The translations under genes and the position numbers were made by a program. This document shows positions 1-6,481 of a stretch of DNA of 7,182 bases, piece after piece (positions within the stretch are counted from its first letter, which is position 1; each line of letters opens with the position of its first letter). A model generated the notes under the pieces. It had not been told where the DNA came from, did not search any database, and worked only from the letters and a program-made list of their open reading frames with translations. The DNA is from Acidimicrobiales bacterium (GTDB lineage Bacteria; Actinomycetota; Acidimicrobiia; Acidimicrobiales; RAAP-2), in the NCBI GenBank assembly GCA_030044045.1, contig JASHWO010000082.1, positions 1-7,182 on the forward strand. Reading direction: 5' to 3'.

Positions 1-12
1 AGGTCGTCCGTC

Positions 13-56
13 CGGCACTGATACCGGGCGCCGCGCCGCGCCGCGTATCAGCGCCG
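13..56. repeat. Imperfect inverted repeat in the leader of the first glycosyltransferase
   Basis: The arms CGGCACTGATAC (13-24) and GTATCAGCGCCG (45-56) are reverse complements at 11 of 12 positions. The only mismatch is the pair 17/52. The arms flank a 20-base loop made almost wholly of G and C. The central CTGATAC/GTATCAG pair is perfect, and it stands out because A and T are rare in this window. No T-run follows, so it is not a classical intrinsic terminator. It could be the 3' end of an upstream unit, an operator or an mRNA leader hairpin. It lies 22 bases before the assigned start of the first gene. The reading frame of that gene is also open through this stretch, so a coding role cannot be fully excluded. 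Confidence 0.4.
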
Positions 57-77
57 ACGACCCATGCTCGGAAGGAG

Positions 78-1322
78 GTGCCGAGCCGAGCCGACGATGA
101 CGGCGCCCCGGCGCCTCTCGTGGTGGCCACCATGCTGCGCCCCCGGGGCGGCACCGGGGTGCAGACGCACGTCGGCGAGCTGGCCCGGGAGCTGGCCTCG
201 CGGGGCCTCCCCTGCCCGGTGGTGACCCCCTTCTCGGCCGGCGGCCCGGTACGCGGCCCGGCCCGCGACGCCGTGTTCGCCGCCCGGCAGGCCGTCGACC
301 CTTTGAGCGGCCCGGCCAGCGTGGCCTGGTACCGCCACTGGCACCGGGTGTCCCTGGCCCGGGCCCTCCGCCCGGTCCTGGCCCGGCCCGGCGCCGAGGA
401 GGCCACCGTCTACTGCCAGTGCCCGGTCGCCGCGGCGGCCGCCCTCGGGGCCCGGCGGCCGGGCCAGCGGGTGGTGCTGGCCGTGCACTTCTGGGTCTCC
501 CAGGCCGACGAGTGGGCCGGCAAGGGGCGCATCGCGCCCGGCGGGCGGGTCTTCCGCGGCATCCGGGCGCTGGAACGGGACGTGCTCCGGCGGGTGGACG
601 GGATCGTGTTCGTGTCGGCGGCGGCCCGGGAGGCGCTCTGGTTGCAGGACCTGGGTGGCGTGCCGGCCGTCACCGTCCCGAACTTCCTGGCCACACCGAT
701 CGACGGTCCGCCCCCGGCTACGACCGGCCCGGCGGCCGACCTGCTCAGCGTGGGCTCCCTGGAGCCCCGCAAGAACCACCGCTACCTGCTCGACGTCCTG
801 GCCGAGGCCACCCGGGCCGGCCACCGGATCACCTTGGACGTGGCCGGCGACGGCCCGGAGCGCCGGGCCCTCCGGCACCGGGCCCGCCGGCTCGGCCTGG
901 ACGGCCAGGTGCGCCTGCTGGGCTACGTGCCCCAGGCGGCCCGGCTGCTCCCCGGTTACCGGGCCTACGTCCACGCCGCCCGGGGGGAGCCCTTCGGGCT
1001 GGCGGTGCTGGAGGCCATGGCGGCCGGCGTGCCCCCGGTGGCCGGGGCGGTGGGCGGCATCCCCGGCATCTACCGGGACGGGATCGAGGGGCGGTTCTGG
1101 GATCTCGACGACCCGGCGCAGGGTGCCAGGGTGCTGGCCGGACTGCTGGCCGACGAGGCGGCCCGGGCCCGCCTGGGCGCGGCGGCCCGGCGCCGCTTCC
1201 AGGACCGGTTCACCGCCACGGCGGTGGTCCCCGACCTCTACCGCTTCCTGGTGGCTCTCGCCGCGCCGCCGGCCCTCGACCCCGCCACGCCGCCGGCGGT
1301 GGCCGTCCCCGGCCCGGACTGA
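78..1322 (+). CDS. Glycosyltransferase family 4 (GT-B fold)
   Basis: This is a predicted cytoplasmic, nucleotide-sugar-dependent retaining glycosyltransferase of 414 residues, typical for GT4. The N-terminal domain begins with a beta strand and the loop RPRGGTGVQTH (21-31), the usual glycine-rich acceptor/phosphate loop. The C-terminal domain opens with SVGSLEPRKNHRYLLD (224-239), where Arg231 and Lys232 match the donor-diphosphate contacts of the family. It then has GDGPE (257-261) and the E-x7-E signature EPFGLAVLE (304-312), followed by AMAAGVPPVAG. The C-terminal 20 or so residues are an Ala/Pro-rich tail. The start is uncertain. GTG at 78 gives a sensible N-terminus but is embedded in the Shine-Dalgarno-like GAAGGAGGTG (71-80). 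GTG at 120 is an alternative, and the frame is open upstream to the window edge. The stop overlaps the next ATG (TGATG). Donor and acceptor sugars cannot be read from the sequence. The flippase and second GT4 downstream point to a surface glycan. Confidence 0.85.
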   Translation: MPSRADDDGAPAPLVVATMLRPRGGTGVQTHVGELARELASRGLPCPVVTPFSAGGPVRGPARDAVFAARQAVDPLSGPASVAWYRHWHRVSLARALRPVLARPGAEEATVYCQCPVAAAAALGARRPGQRVVLAVHFWVSQADEWAGKGRIAPGGRVFRGIRALERDVLRRVDGIVFVSAAAREALWLQDLGGVPAVTVPNFLATPIDGPPPATTGPAADLLSVGSLEPRKNHRYLLDVLAEATRAGHRITLDVAGDGPERRALRHRARRLGLDGQVRLLGYVPQAARLLPGYRAYVHAARGEPFGLAVLEAMAAGVPPVAGAVGGIPGIYRDGIEGRFWDLDDPAQGARVLAGLLADEAARARLGAAARRRFQDRFTATAVVPDLYRFLVALAAPPALDPATPPAVAVPGPD

Positions 1323-2755
1323 TGGTCACCCGGCCCTGGCCGTCCCCGGTGGCGAGCCACCGGCTCACCGTGCGCTTCGGGCTCACCGCCGTCGACCAGA
1401 GCGTGTCGTCGCTGTCCAACTTCGCCGTGGGGATCGCCGCCGCCCACGTGGCCGGGGTGGCCGGCCTGGGCGCCTACTCGCTGGTCTACGCCGTGTGGCT
1501 CCTGGTCGCCGCCTTGCACCGCTCGCTGGTGACCGATCCCATGGCCATCGAGAACGACCTGCGCCAGGCCGATCCCGACCGCCACGTGACCCTCGGCCTG
1601 GCCGCCGAGATCACCCTCGGGCTGGCCACGGCCGTGCTGTTCGCCGGGGGCGGGCTGCTCCTGCTGGGGCTGGGCCAGCGGCCGTTCGGCGTGTCCTTCC
1701 TCTGCCTGGCCCCCTGGCTCCCCTGCCTGCTGGCCCAGGACTACTGGCGCTGGGTGGGCTTCATGGCGTCGGCGCCGGAGAAGGCGCTCGCCAACGACCT
1801 GGTCTTCGACGCCGTCCAGGCCGCCACCTTCGCCGCCCTCTTCCTGTCCGGCGTGCACTCGTCGGTGGTGGCCGTGGGCGCCTGGGGCGTCGGTGCCGCC
1901 GCCGGGGCCCTCTACGGCCTGCACCAGTTCGCCTGCCGCCCGTCACTCCGGGGCGGCCTGGCTCGCATCCGCCGGCGCTGGGCGATCAGCCGGTGGCTGG
2001 TGGCCGGGAACGCCACCTCGGCGGCCACAACCCAGTCCACCGTGGTGCTGACCGGCGCCTTCCTGGGACCGGCCGGCATCGGCGGGCTGAAGGCGGCCAC
2101 CAGTCTGATCAGCGGCCCCTCGCTGGTCCTGGTCCAGGCGGGCGGCAGCATCGGCCTGCCTGAGGCGTCCCGGGCCCTGCGGGAGCAGGGGTGGCCCGGG
2201 TTGCGCCGGGTGGAGCGGGTGGTGGCCGCCGCCGGCATGGCCGGCGTGGGCCTGGTCGGCCTGGTGGTGGTGGGCTTCGGCCGGCAGCTCCTGGTGGCGA
2301 TCTACGGCCCGGCCTTCGCCCGGTTCGCCGCGGCCGCCGACGTGCTGGCCCTGGCCGCCTTCGCCACCTCCTGCAGTCTCGGGGCCATCCTCAGCCTGAA
2401 GGCCACCCGCCGATCCCAGCACATGCTGCCGGCCACCATCGCCGCCGTGGTGGTGTCCGTCGTCACGGTGGTGCTCCTGGCCCCGCGCCTCGGGGTGCTG
2501 GGCGCCGCCTTCGCCACCCTCATCCCCTGCGCCGTCCGGACTCTCGGGCTGCTGGCCACCCACTGGACGGTGTCGCGGCCGGCCGCCGAGGCCATCTACC
2601 GCGCCGAGGGAGCGCCCGCCCCGGCCGCCGGACCCCTCCACGGCGCCGCCCCCCATGGCGACGGTGACCACGCTGCCCATGCCGCCCATGCCGCTCGACC
2701 CGCCCACGCCCGGGGGTCGGCCGGCGGGTCGGTCCCGGAGGTGCTCCCCGAATGA
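1322..2755 (+). CDS. MOP-superfamily (Wzx/PST-like) polysaccharide flippase
   Basis: This is a predicted integral membrane protein of 477 residues that would flip a lipid-linked sugar across the cytoplasmic membrane. About 12 hydrophobic segments can be seen, approximately at 34-54, 55-72, 94-118, 124-142, 164-182, 185-206, 236-252, 258-280, 308-328, 342-362, 376-396 and 398-420. A basic loop (RGGLARIRRRW, 220-230 region) divides the two halves. The paired hydrophobic helices, the half-to-half organisation and the position between two glycosyltransferases fit the PST/Wzx branch of the MOP exporters. There is no strong sequence signature beyond topology. The frame stays open far upstream, but the ATG at 1322 is chosen because it overlaps the previous stop and everything before it is a shadow of the glycosyltransferase. 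The C-terminus (about 431-477) is a hydrophilic Ala/Pro/His-rich tail with three HAA triplets at 450-458. The stop overlaps the next start (ATGA). Confidence 0.8.
   Translation: MVTRPWPSPVASHRLTVRFGLTAVDQSVSSLSNFAVGIAAAHVAGVAGLGAYSLVYAVWLLVAALHRSLVTDPMAIENDLRQADPDRHVTLGLAAEITLGLATAVLFAGGGLLLLGLGQRPFGVSFLCLAPWLPCLLAQDYWRWVGFMASAPEKALANDLVFDAVQAATFAALFLSGVHSSVVAVGAWGVGAAAGALYGLHQFACRPSLRGGLARIRRRWAISRWLVAGNATSAATTQSTVVLTGAFLGPAGIGGLKAATSLISGPSLVLVQAGGSIGLPEASRALREQGWPGLRRVERVVAAAGMAGVGLVGLVVVGFGRQLLVAIYGPAFARFAAAADVLALAAFATSCSLGAILSLKATRRSQHMLPATIAAVVVSVVTVVLLAPRLGVLGAAFATLIPCAVRTLGLLATHWTVSRPAAEAIYRAEGAPAPAAGPLHGAAPHGDGDHAAHAAHAARPAHARGSAGGSVPEVLPE
2669..2695 (+). repeat. Short tandem repeat encoding (His-Ala-Ala)x3 in the flippase tail
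   Basis: Three consecutive nine-base units encode His-Ala-Ala at flippase residues 450-458. The second and third units share an almost identical sequence, with GCCCATGCC repeated directly at 2675-2692. Further histidines at residues 440, 445 and 462 make the whole tail His-rich. It looks like a low-complexity expansion in a poorly constrained cytoplasmic tail. Confidence 0.6.
2737..2743 (+). promoter_or_regulatory. Strong Shine-Dalgarno inside the flippase 3' end
   Basis: GGAGGTG lies eight bases before the ATG at 2752 and supports that start for the second glycosyltransferase. Together with the ATGA overlap, it suggests both coupled and independent ribosome loading on this gene. Confidence 0.7.
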
Positions 2756-4068
2756 GGATCCTCCTGGTGCACAACCGCTACCGTTCGGCCTCGCCCAGCG
2801 GCGAGAACCGGGTGGTCGACCAGGAGGCCGAGGCGCTGGCCGTGGCCGGCCACGAGGTCCGCCGGCTGGAGCGGCGGAGCGACGACATCGCCGCCCTGCC
2901 CCCGGCCCGCCGGGCCCTGGTGCCCGTCCAGGTCCTGTGGAGCCGGCGCGCCGCCACCGACTTCGACGCCGAGCTCGACCGGTCGGCCCCCGACGTGGTG
3001 CACGTGCACAACCTCTTCCCTTTGCTGAGCGCCTCCGTCCTGCAGCGCGCCGCCGCCCGGCGGGTGCCGTGCGTGGTGACCGTCCACAACTACCGCCTGG
3101 TCTGCCCGGGCAGCGACCTCTACCGCACAGGGGCCCCCTGCCGGGACTGCGCCGGCCGGACCCTGGCCCTGCCCGGGATCCGGCACGGGTGCTACCGCGC
3201 CTCGGCACTGGCCACGGCCCCGGTGGCCCTGGCCGCGGCCGCCCACCGCCGGCTGTGGCGCACCGTCCCCTCGGCCTACCTCTTTCTCTCCGAGGCCCAC
3301 CGCCGGGAGCTGGGCTCCCTCGACCTGCCCCCCGAGCGGTGCTTCGTGAAGGGCAACGCCGTCCCCCCGGCCCCGCCCCGGGGGGCGCCGGAGCCGCTGG
3401 TGGTGTACCTGGGCCGGCTGAGCGAGGCCAAGGGGTTGCGGGTGCTGCAGCGGGCTTGGGAGCGGTTCGCCGCCGACCGTCCCGGGAGCGGGTTGCGTCT
3501 GGCCCTGGCCGGCGCCGGGCCGTTGGATGGCGAGCTCCGCCAGTGGGCGGCCGCCCGCCCCGACGTGTCGTTCCTGGGGCTGTTGGACCGGCCGGCCTGC
3601 GCCGCGCTGGTCGGCCGCTGCCGGGCGGTGGTGGTCCCCTCCGAGTGGCCCGAGCCCTTCGGGCTGGTGGTGATCGAGGCCATGGCCGCCGGGGTCCCGG
3701 CGTTGGCCACCGACCACGGCGCCTTCCCGGAGCTGGTCACCCACGGGGTGGACGGCTTCCTCTACCCGCCCGGCAGCGCCCCGTCGCTGGCCGGCCTGCT
3801 GGCCGAGGTGGCGGGGGCCTCCGAGGCCCGGCTGGCCGAGATGGGCCGGGCCGCCTTGCGCACCTACCGGGCCCGGTTCACCCCCGCCGGGAACGTGGCG
3901 GCGCTGGAGGCCGCCTACCGCTTCGCCGTCGACCACCCCCGCTGGCTCGACCGGGCACCCGGCGCGGGCACCGGCGGCGGCCCCCGTGTCGACCCCTTCG
4001 GTGACCCGGCCGGCCGGCCCGGCCCCGGGGGCCCGCCCGGACCGGCCGCGTATCAGGCGGGCGGCTGA
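2752..4068 (+). CDS. Glycosyltransferase family 4 with a four-cysteine insert
   Basis: This is a second predicted cytoplasmic GT4 sugar transferase, 438 residues long. It opens with MRILLVHNRYRSASPSGENR, a first beta strand and a loop containing SGENR (16-20) in place of the common GG. HVHNLFP (84-90) and VTVHNYRLVCPGS (109-121) are typical acceptor-domain motifs. Cys118, Cys130, Cys133 and Cys147 form a C-x11-C-x2-C-x13-C cluster, seen in a GT4 subgroup and probably metal-binding or structural. The donor domain has VVYLGRLSEAKGLRVL (217-232), GAGPLDG and the E-x7-E signature EPFGLVVIE (301-309). Residues from about 400 onward are a Gly/Pro-rich extension with no recognisable domain. The start is fixed by GGAGGTG at 2737-2743 and by the four-base overlap with the flippase stop. 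It probably acts on the same glycan as the first glycosyltransferase. The sugar is unknown. Confidence 0.9.
   Translation: MRILLVHNRYRSASPSGENRVVDQEAEALAVAGHEVRRLERRSDDIAALPPARRALVPVQVLWSRRAATDFDAELDRSAPDVVHVHNLFPLLSASVLQRAAARRVPCVVTVHNYRLVCPGSDLYRTGAPCRDCAGRTLALPGIRHGCYRASALATAPVALAAAAHRRLWRTVPSAYLFLSEAHRRELGSLDLPPERCFVKGNAVPPAPPRGAPEPLVVYLGRLSEAKGLRVLQRAWERFAADRPGSGLRLALAGAGPLDGELRQWAAARPDVSFLGLLDRPACAALVGRCRAVVVPSEWPEPFGLVVIEAMAAGVPALATDHGAFPELVTHGVDGFLYPPGSAPSLAGLLAEVAGASEARLAEMGRAALRTYRARFTPAGNVAALEAAYRFAVDHPRWLDRAPGAGTGGGPRVDPFGDPAGRPGPGGPPGPAAYQAGG
4012..4047. repeat. GC-rich hairpin at the 3' end of the second glycosyltransferase
   Basis: GGCCGGCCCGG (4012-4022) and CCGGACCGGCC (4037-4047) pair at 10 of 11 positions around a 14-base loop, which itself contains CCCCGGGG. 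It ends 18 bases before the stop codon and is followed after the stop by a pyrimidine run (4070-4080). It could attenuate transcription between the sugar block and the carrier-protein block. However, there is no T-tract, and such palindromes arise easily in DNA this GC-rich. Confidence 0.3.
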
Positions 4069-4127
4069 GCCCTCTCCCCCGTGACGCGGCGCTCCAGCCG
4101 GGCAGCGAGGGGCGGACCCCGCCCGCG

Positions 4128-4133
4128 AAAGGA
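4128..4133 (+). promoter_or_regulatory. Ribosome binding site deciding the carrier protein start
   Basis: AAAGGA lies four bases before the ATG at 4138. It supports the 83-residue carrier protein rather than a 102-residue version from the in-frame GTG at 4081. The sequence directly before it can form a small hairpin, GGGCGG (4110-4115) with CCGCCC (4119-4124). I see no convincing -35/-10 promoter in the 69-base spacer. Confidence 0.7.
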
Positions 4134-4137
4134 CGAC

Positions 4138-4389
4138 ATGGACGACCAGATCCGGCAGATCCTGGCCAGCCACGGCCGCATCCCCGTGGATGTGGCCTCG
4201 CTGGGCGACGAGGACGACCTGTTCGGGGCGGGCATGACCTCCCACGCCAACGTCAACGTGATGCTGGCCCTCGAGGACGCCTTCGACGTCGAGTTCCCCG
4301 AAGCCATGCTGCGCCGTGACACCTTCGCCTCGGTGGCCGCCATCCGCCGGGCGGTGGCGGCGCTACAGGACGTGGCGGTGGCCTCGTGA
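4138..4389 (+). CDS. Stand-alone carrier protein for an aminoacyl group
   Basis: This is an 83-residue acidic, four-helix acyl/peptidyl carrier protein. Ser35, in GAGMTSHANVNVML (30-43), is the expected 4'-phosphopantetheine attachment site. Here the usual D-S-L core is replaced by T-S-H. The downstream helix ALEDAFDVEFPE (44-55) is a textbook carrier-protein helix II/III region. The T-S-H-A core and the adjacent ligase place it with the carrier proteins that accept glycine or alanine from SerRS-like ligases in Bradyrhizobium and Agrobacterium (established for those homologues), rather than with fatty-acid ACP. It should act in the cytoplasm after modification by a phosphopantetheinyl transferase encoded elsewhere. 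The extra 19 residues from GTG 4081 are basic and low-complexity, and were rejected because of the well-placed AAAGGA. The stop overlaps the next start (GTGA), so translation is probably coupled. Confidence 0.93.
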   Translation: MDDQIRQILASHGRIPVDVASLGDEDDLFGAGMTSHANVNVMLALEDAFDVEFPEAMLRRDTFASVAAIRRAVAALQDVAVAS

Positions 4390-5555
4390 GCACGACCAGC
4401 ACGCACCAGGCGGCCACCGACCTGGCCAAGCGGGCGGCGGCCATCGGGTCGGAGATCGCCGGCCCGGCCGCCGCCGACGTGGACCGCCAGGCCCGCTTCC
4501 CGGCCGAGGCCTTCGCCGCCCTGCGGGCCGAGGGCATGCTGTCGGCGCTGGTGCCGGCCCGGTTGGGTGGCGACGGCGCCAGCCTGGCCCAGGTGGGCGC
4601 GGCCACCGCCGCCCTGGCCCGGCACTGTTCCTCCACCGGGATGATCTTCGCCATGCACCACCTCCAGGTGGCCTGCCTGGCCCGCCACGCCGCCAACGAG
4701 CGCATCGAGGCCTACCTGCGCGACCTGGTCCGGCACCAGTACCTGCTGGCCTCGGCCACCACCGAGATCGGCACCGGCGGCGACACCCGTTCCAGCGTCT
4801 GCGCGGTGGTGCGCCAGGGCGGGCGGTACCGGGTGGAGAAGCAGGCCCCGGTGGTCTCCTACGGGGAGCACGCCGACGCCGTGCTGGTCACCGCCCGCCG
4901 CTCGCCCGACAGCCCGCCCAGCGACCAGGTGCTGGTGCTGGCCACCGTGCCCGACGTCCGCCTGGCCCCCCTGAGCGGCTGGGACACCCTGGGCCTGCGG
5001 GGCACCTGCAGCTCGGGGTACCGGCTCACCGCCGAGGGCGACGAGGCCGGCGTGGTGCCGGTGCCCTTCGGCGACATCGCCGCCCAGACCATGCTCCCGG
5101 TGTCCCACGTGCTGTGGGGCCACGTCTGGCTGGGCATCGCCACCGAGGCCTTCGACCGGGCCCGGCGCAGCGTGCAGGCCGAGGCCCGGAAACAGCCGGG
5201 AGCCACCCCGCCCACGGCGCTGCGCCTGGCCGAGCTGGCCGCCCTCTACGACCGCCTGTCGGCCCTGGTGGCCGGGGCGGCCCGGGCCTTCGACGAGCTG
5301 GCCGAGGACCGCGAGGCGCTGGGCCGCCTCTCCTTCACCGCCGCCATGAACTCCCTGAAGGTGAGCGCTTCCACCATGGTGGTGGAGGTGGTGGCCGGCG
5401 CCCTGGGCATCTGCGGGATCGCCGGGTACCGGGAGGACTCGCCCTACAGCATGGGCCGCCTGCTGCGCGACGCCTACGGCGCCTCGCTCATGGTCAACAA
5501 CGACCGCATCCTGGCCAACAACGCCCAGCTCCTGCTGATGGACCGGAGAGGCTGA
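4386..5555 (+). CDS. Acyl-CoA-dehydrogenase-fold flavoprotein, likely acting on the carrier-bound aminoacyl group
   Basis: This 389-residue protein spans the whole acyl-CoA dehydrogenase fold. It has an N-terminal helical domain (about 10-120), a beta domain with the FAD-contact motif SATTEIGTGGDTRSS (123-137), and a C-terminal four-helix domain (about 240-389) containing GICGIAGYRED (341-351). The segment that normally carries the catalytic glutamate (Y-E-G-T in medium-chain enzymes) reads LMVNNDRIL (368-376), so the canonical base is absent. Loss of that residue is known in ACAD-fold monooxygenases and other non-classical members. A base relocated to another helix, as in isovaleryl-CoA dehydrogenase, remains possible. 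It sits between the carrier protein and the ligase with overlaps on both sides. The inferred substrate is therefore an aminoacyl thioester on that carrier protein, not a CoA ester. The GTG start is set by the overlap with the carrier protein stop. Confidence 0.92.
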   Translation: MSTTSTHQAATDLAKRAAAIGSEIAGPAAADVDRQARFPAEAFAALRAEGMLSALVPARLGGDGASLAQVGAATAALARHCSSTGMIFAMHHLQVACLARHAANERIEAYLRDLVRHQYLLASATTEIGTGGDTRSSVCAVVRQGGRYRVEKQAPVVSYGEHADAVLVTARRSPDSPPSDQVLVLATVPDVRLAPLSGWDTLGLRGTCSSGYRLTAEGDEAGVVPVPFGDIAAQTMLPVSHVLWGHVWLGIATEAFDRARRSVQAEARKQPGATPPTALRLAELAALYDRLSALVAGAARAFDELAEDREALGRLSFTAAMNSLKVSASTMVVEVVAGALGICGIAGYREDSPYSMGRLLRDAYGASLMVNNDRILANNAQLLLMDRRG

Positions 5556-6481
5556 TGACCACCGCCACGGCCGCCGCGCCGGGTGCCGCCTACGACGCCT
5601 TCCGCCGGGATCTGATGGCGGCCGGGCTGCTGGTGCCCACCGGCGCCGACGGCGTGTACGGCTACTCGGCCGTCTACCAGCGGGTGGTGGCCGGGATCGA
5701 CCGGTGCGTCACCGACCTCGGGGCCGGGGCCTACGAGGCGGTGCACTTCCCACCCCTGCTGGGGCGCGGCACCTTCGACCGTACCGGCTACCTCCAGTCG
5801 TTCCCCGACCTCATGGGGTCGGTGCACGTGTTCCGGGGCGGCGACCGCCAGCACCGCGAGCTCTCCCGGCGCTACGAGGACGGCGGCGACTGGCCGACCC
5901 TGCTGGAGCCGGCCGACGTGGTGCTGAGCTCGGCCGCCTGCCACTCGCTCTACCCGCTCTGCACCGGCCGCCTGCCGGCCGGCGGGCGGCGCTTCGAGAT
6001 CGCCAACTGGTGCTTCCGCCACGAGCCCAGCGCCGACCCGGCCCGCATGGTGGCCTTCCGCATGCACGAGCTGGTCTACGTGGGCGAGCCCGACGCCGCC
6101 CAGGCCCACCGGGACGGCGTGCTGGCCGCCGGCCTCGGGATGCTGGGCGAGCTGGGCCTGCCCATGACCACCGTGCCGGCCAACGACCCGTTCTTCGGCC
6201 GGGTGGGCACCATCCTGGCCACCGCCCAGATGGAGGAGCACCTGAAGCTGGAGGGCACCACCCCCATCTGCTCGGAGGAGCGGCCTACGGCCATCATCTC
6301 CGGCAACTGCGCCCGGGACCACTTCGGCCTGCCCTTCGCCATCGTGACGGCGGGCGGGCAGGTGGCCCACAGCGCCTGCGTGGCCTTCGGGGTCGACCGC
6401 ATCACCCTGGCCCTGTTCCGCCGCCACGGCCTGGACCCCGACCGCTGGCCGGCCGGCGTCCGGGAGCGGCTGTGGGCATGA
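5555..6481 (+). CDS. Amino acid:[carrier protein] ligase (SerRS-like)
   Basis: This 308-residue protein is the catalytic core of a class II aminoacyl-tRNA synthetase without the N-terminal tRNA-binding arm. Motif 2 is NWCFRHE (151-157) with the ATP-binding Arg155 and Glu157. Motif 3 is ACVAFGVDRITLALF (274-288) with Arg282. The zinc ligands of atypical archaeal-type SerRS and of the characterised ligases are matched by Cys129 (SSAACHSLYP), Glu172 (RMHELVY) and Cys275. In homologues (Bll0957 of Bradyrhizobium, Atu2573 of Agrobacterium) these enzymes adenylate glycine or alanine and transfer it to the phosphopantetheine thiol of a partner carrier protein, not to tRNA. The carrier protein two genes upstream is the obvious partner. 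The exact amino acid cannot be read by eye. The start ATG at 5555 overlaps the upstream stop (TGATG) and is preceded by GGAGAG at 5545-5550. The frame is open far upstream only as a shadow of the flavoprotein. Confidence 0.95.
   Translation: MTTATAAAPGAAYDAFRRDLMAAGLLVPTGADGVYGYSAVYQRVVAGIDRCVTDLGAGAYEAVHFPPLLGRGTFDRTGYLQSFPDLMGSVHVFRGGDRQHRELSRRYEDGGDWPTLLEPADVVLSSAACHSLYPLCTGRLPAGGRRFEIANWCFRHEPSADPARMVAFRMHELVYVGEPDAAQAHRDGVLAAGLGMLGELGLPMTTVPANDPFFGRVGTILATAQMEEHLKLEGTTPICSEERPTAIISGNCARDHFGLPFAIVTAGGQVAHSACVAFGVDRITLALFRRHGLDPDRWPAGVRERLWA

Noticed and set aside
48..974. Minus-strand open frame over the first glycosyltransferase
   Set aside because: Low-complexity translation with no motif. 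It is a shadow of the + strand gene. The same applies to minus-strand frames at 1943-3208, 4053-5123, 5474-6427 and 6076-6978.
419..1321. N-terminal extension of the flippase, or a glycosyltransferase-flippase fusion
   Set aside because: The frame is open but its translation before 1322 is Gly/Pro/Arg low-complexity and overlaps the GT4 gene. The ATG at 1322 makes a normal TGATG junction.
655..2163. Plus-strand open frame of 502 codons in a second frame
   Set aside because: It straddles the glycosyltransferase and the flippase, has an Arg/Pro-rich composition and shows no recognisable fold.
4045..4056. Twelve-base direct match GCCGCGTATCAG with positions 40-51
   Set aside because: A single 12-base match in 7 kb of biased composition is expected by chance. 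One copy is inside the GT4 coding sequence and only the other has an inverted partner.
4081..4137. GTG start at 4081 adding 19 residues to the carrier protein
   Set aside because: The added residues are basic and low-complexity, and AAAGGA is ideally placed for the ATG at 4138.
2596..4245. Long minus-strand open frame (549 codons) across the second glycosyltransferase
   Set aside because: It is antisense to a clear GT4 gene and its translation is Gly/Pro/Ala/Arg/His-rich with no domain. Long antisense frames are expected at this GC content because stop codons are rare.
5555..6481. A second seryl-tRNA synthetase for translation
   Set aside because: The tRNA-binding N-terminal region is absent and a carrier protein is encoded in the same operon, which matches the known carrier-charging paralogues.
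4138..6481. Nonribosomal peptide synthetase module
   Set aside because: There is no adenylation, condensation or thioesterase domain of NRPS type. The carrier protein is charged by a synthetase-like ligase instead.
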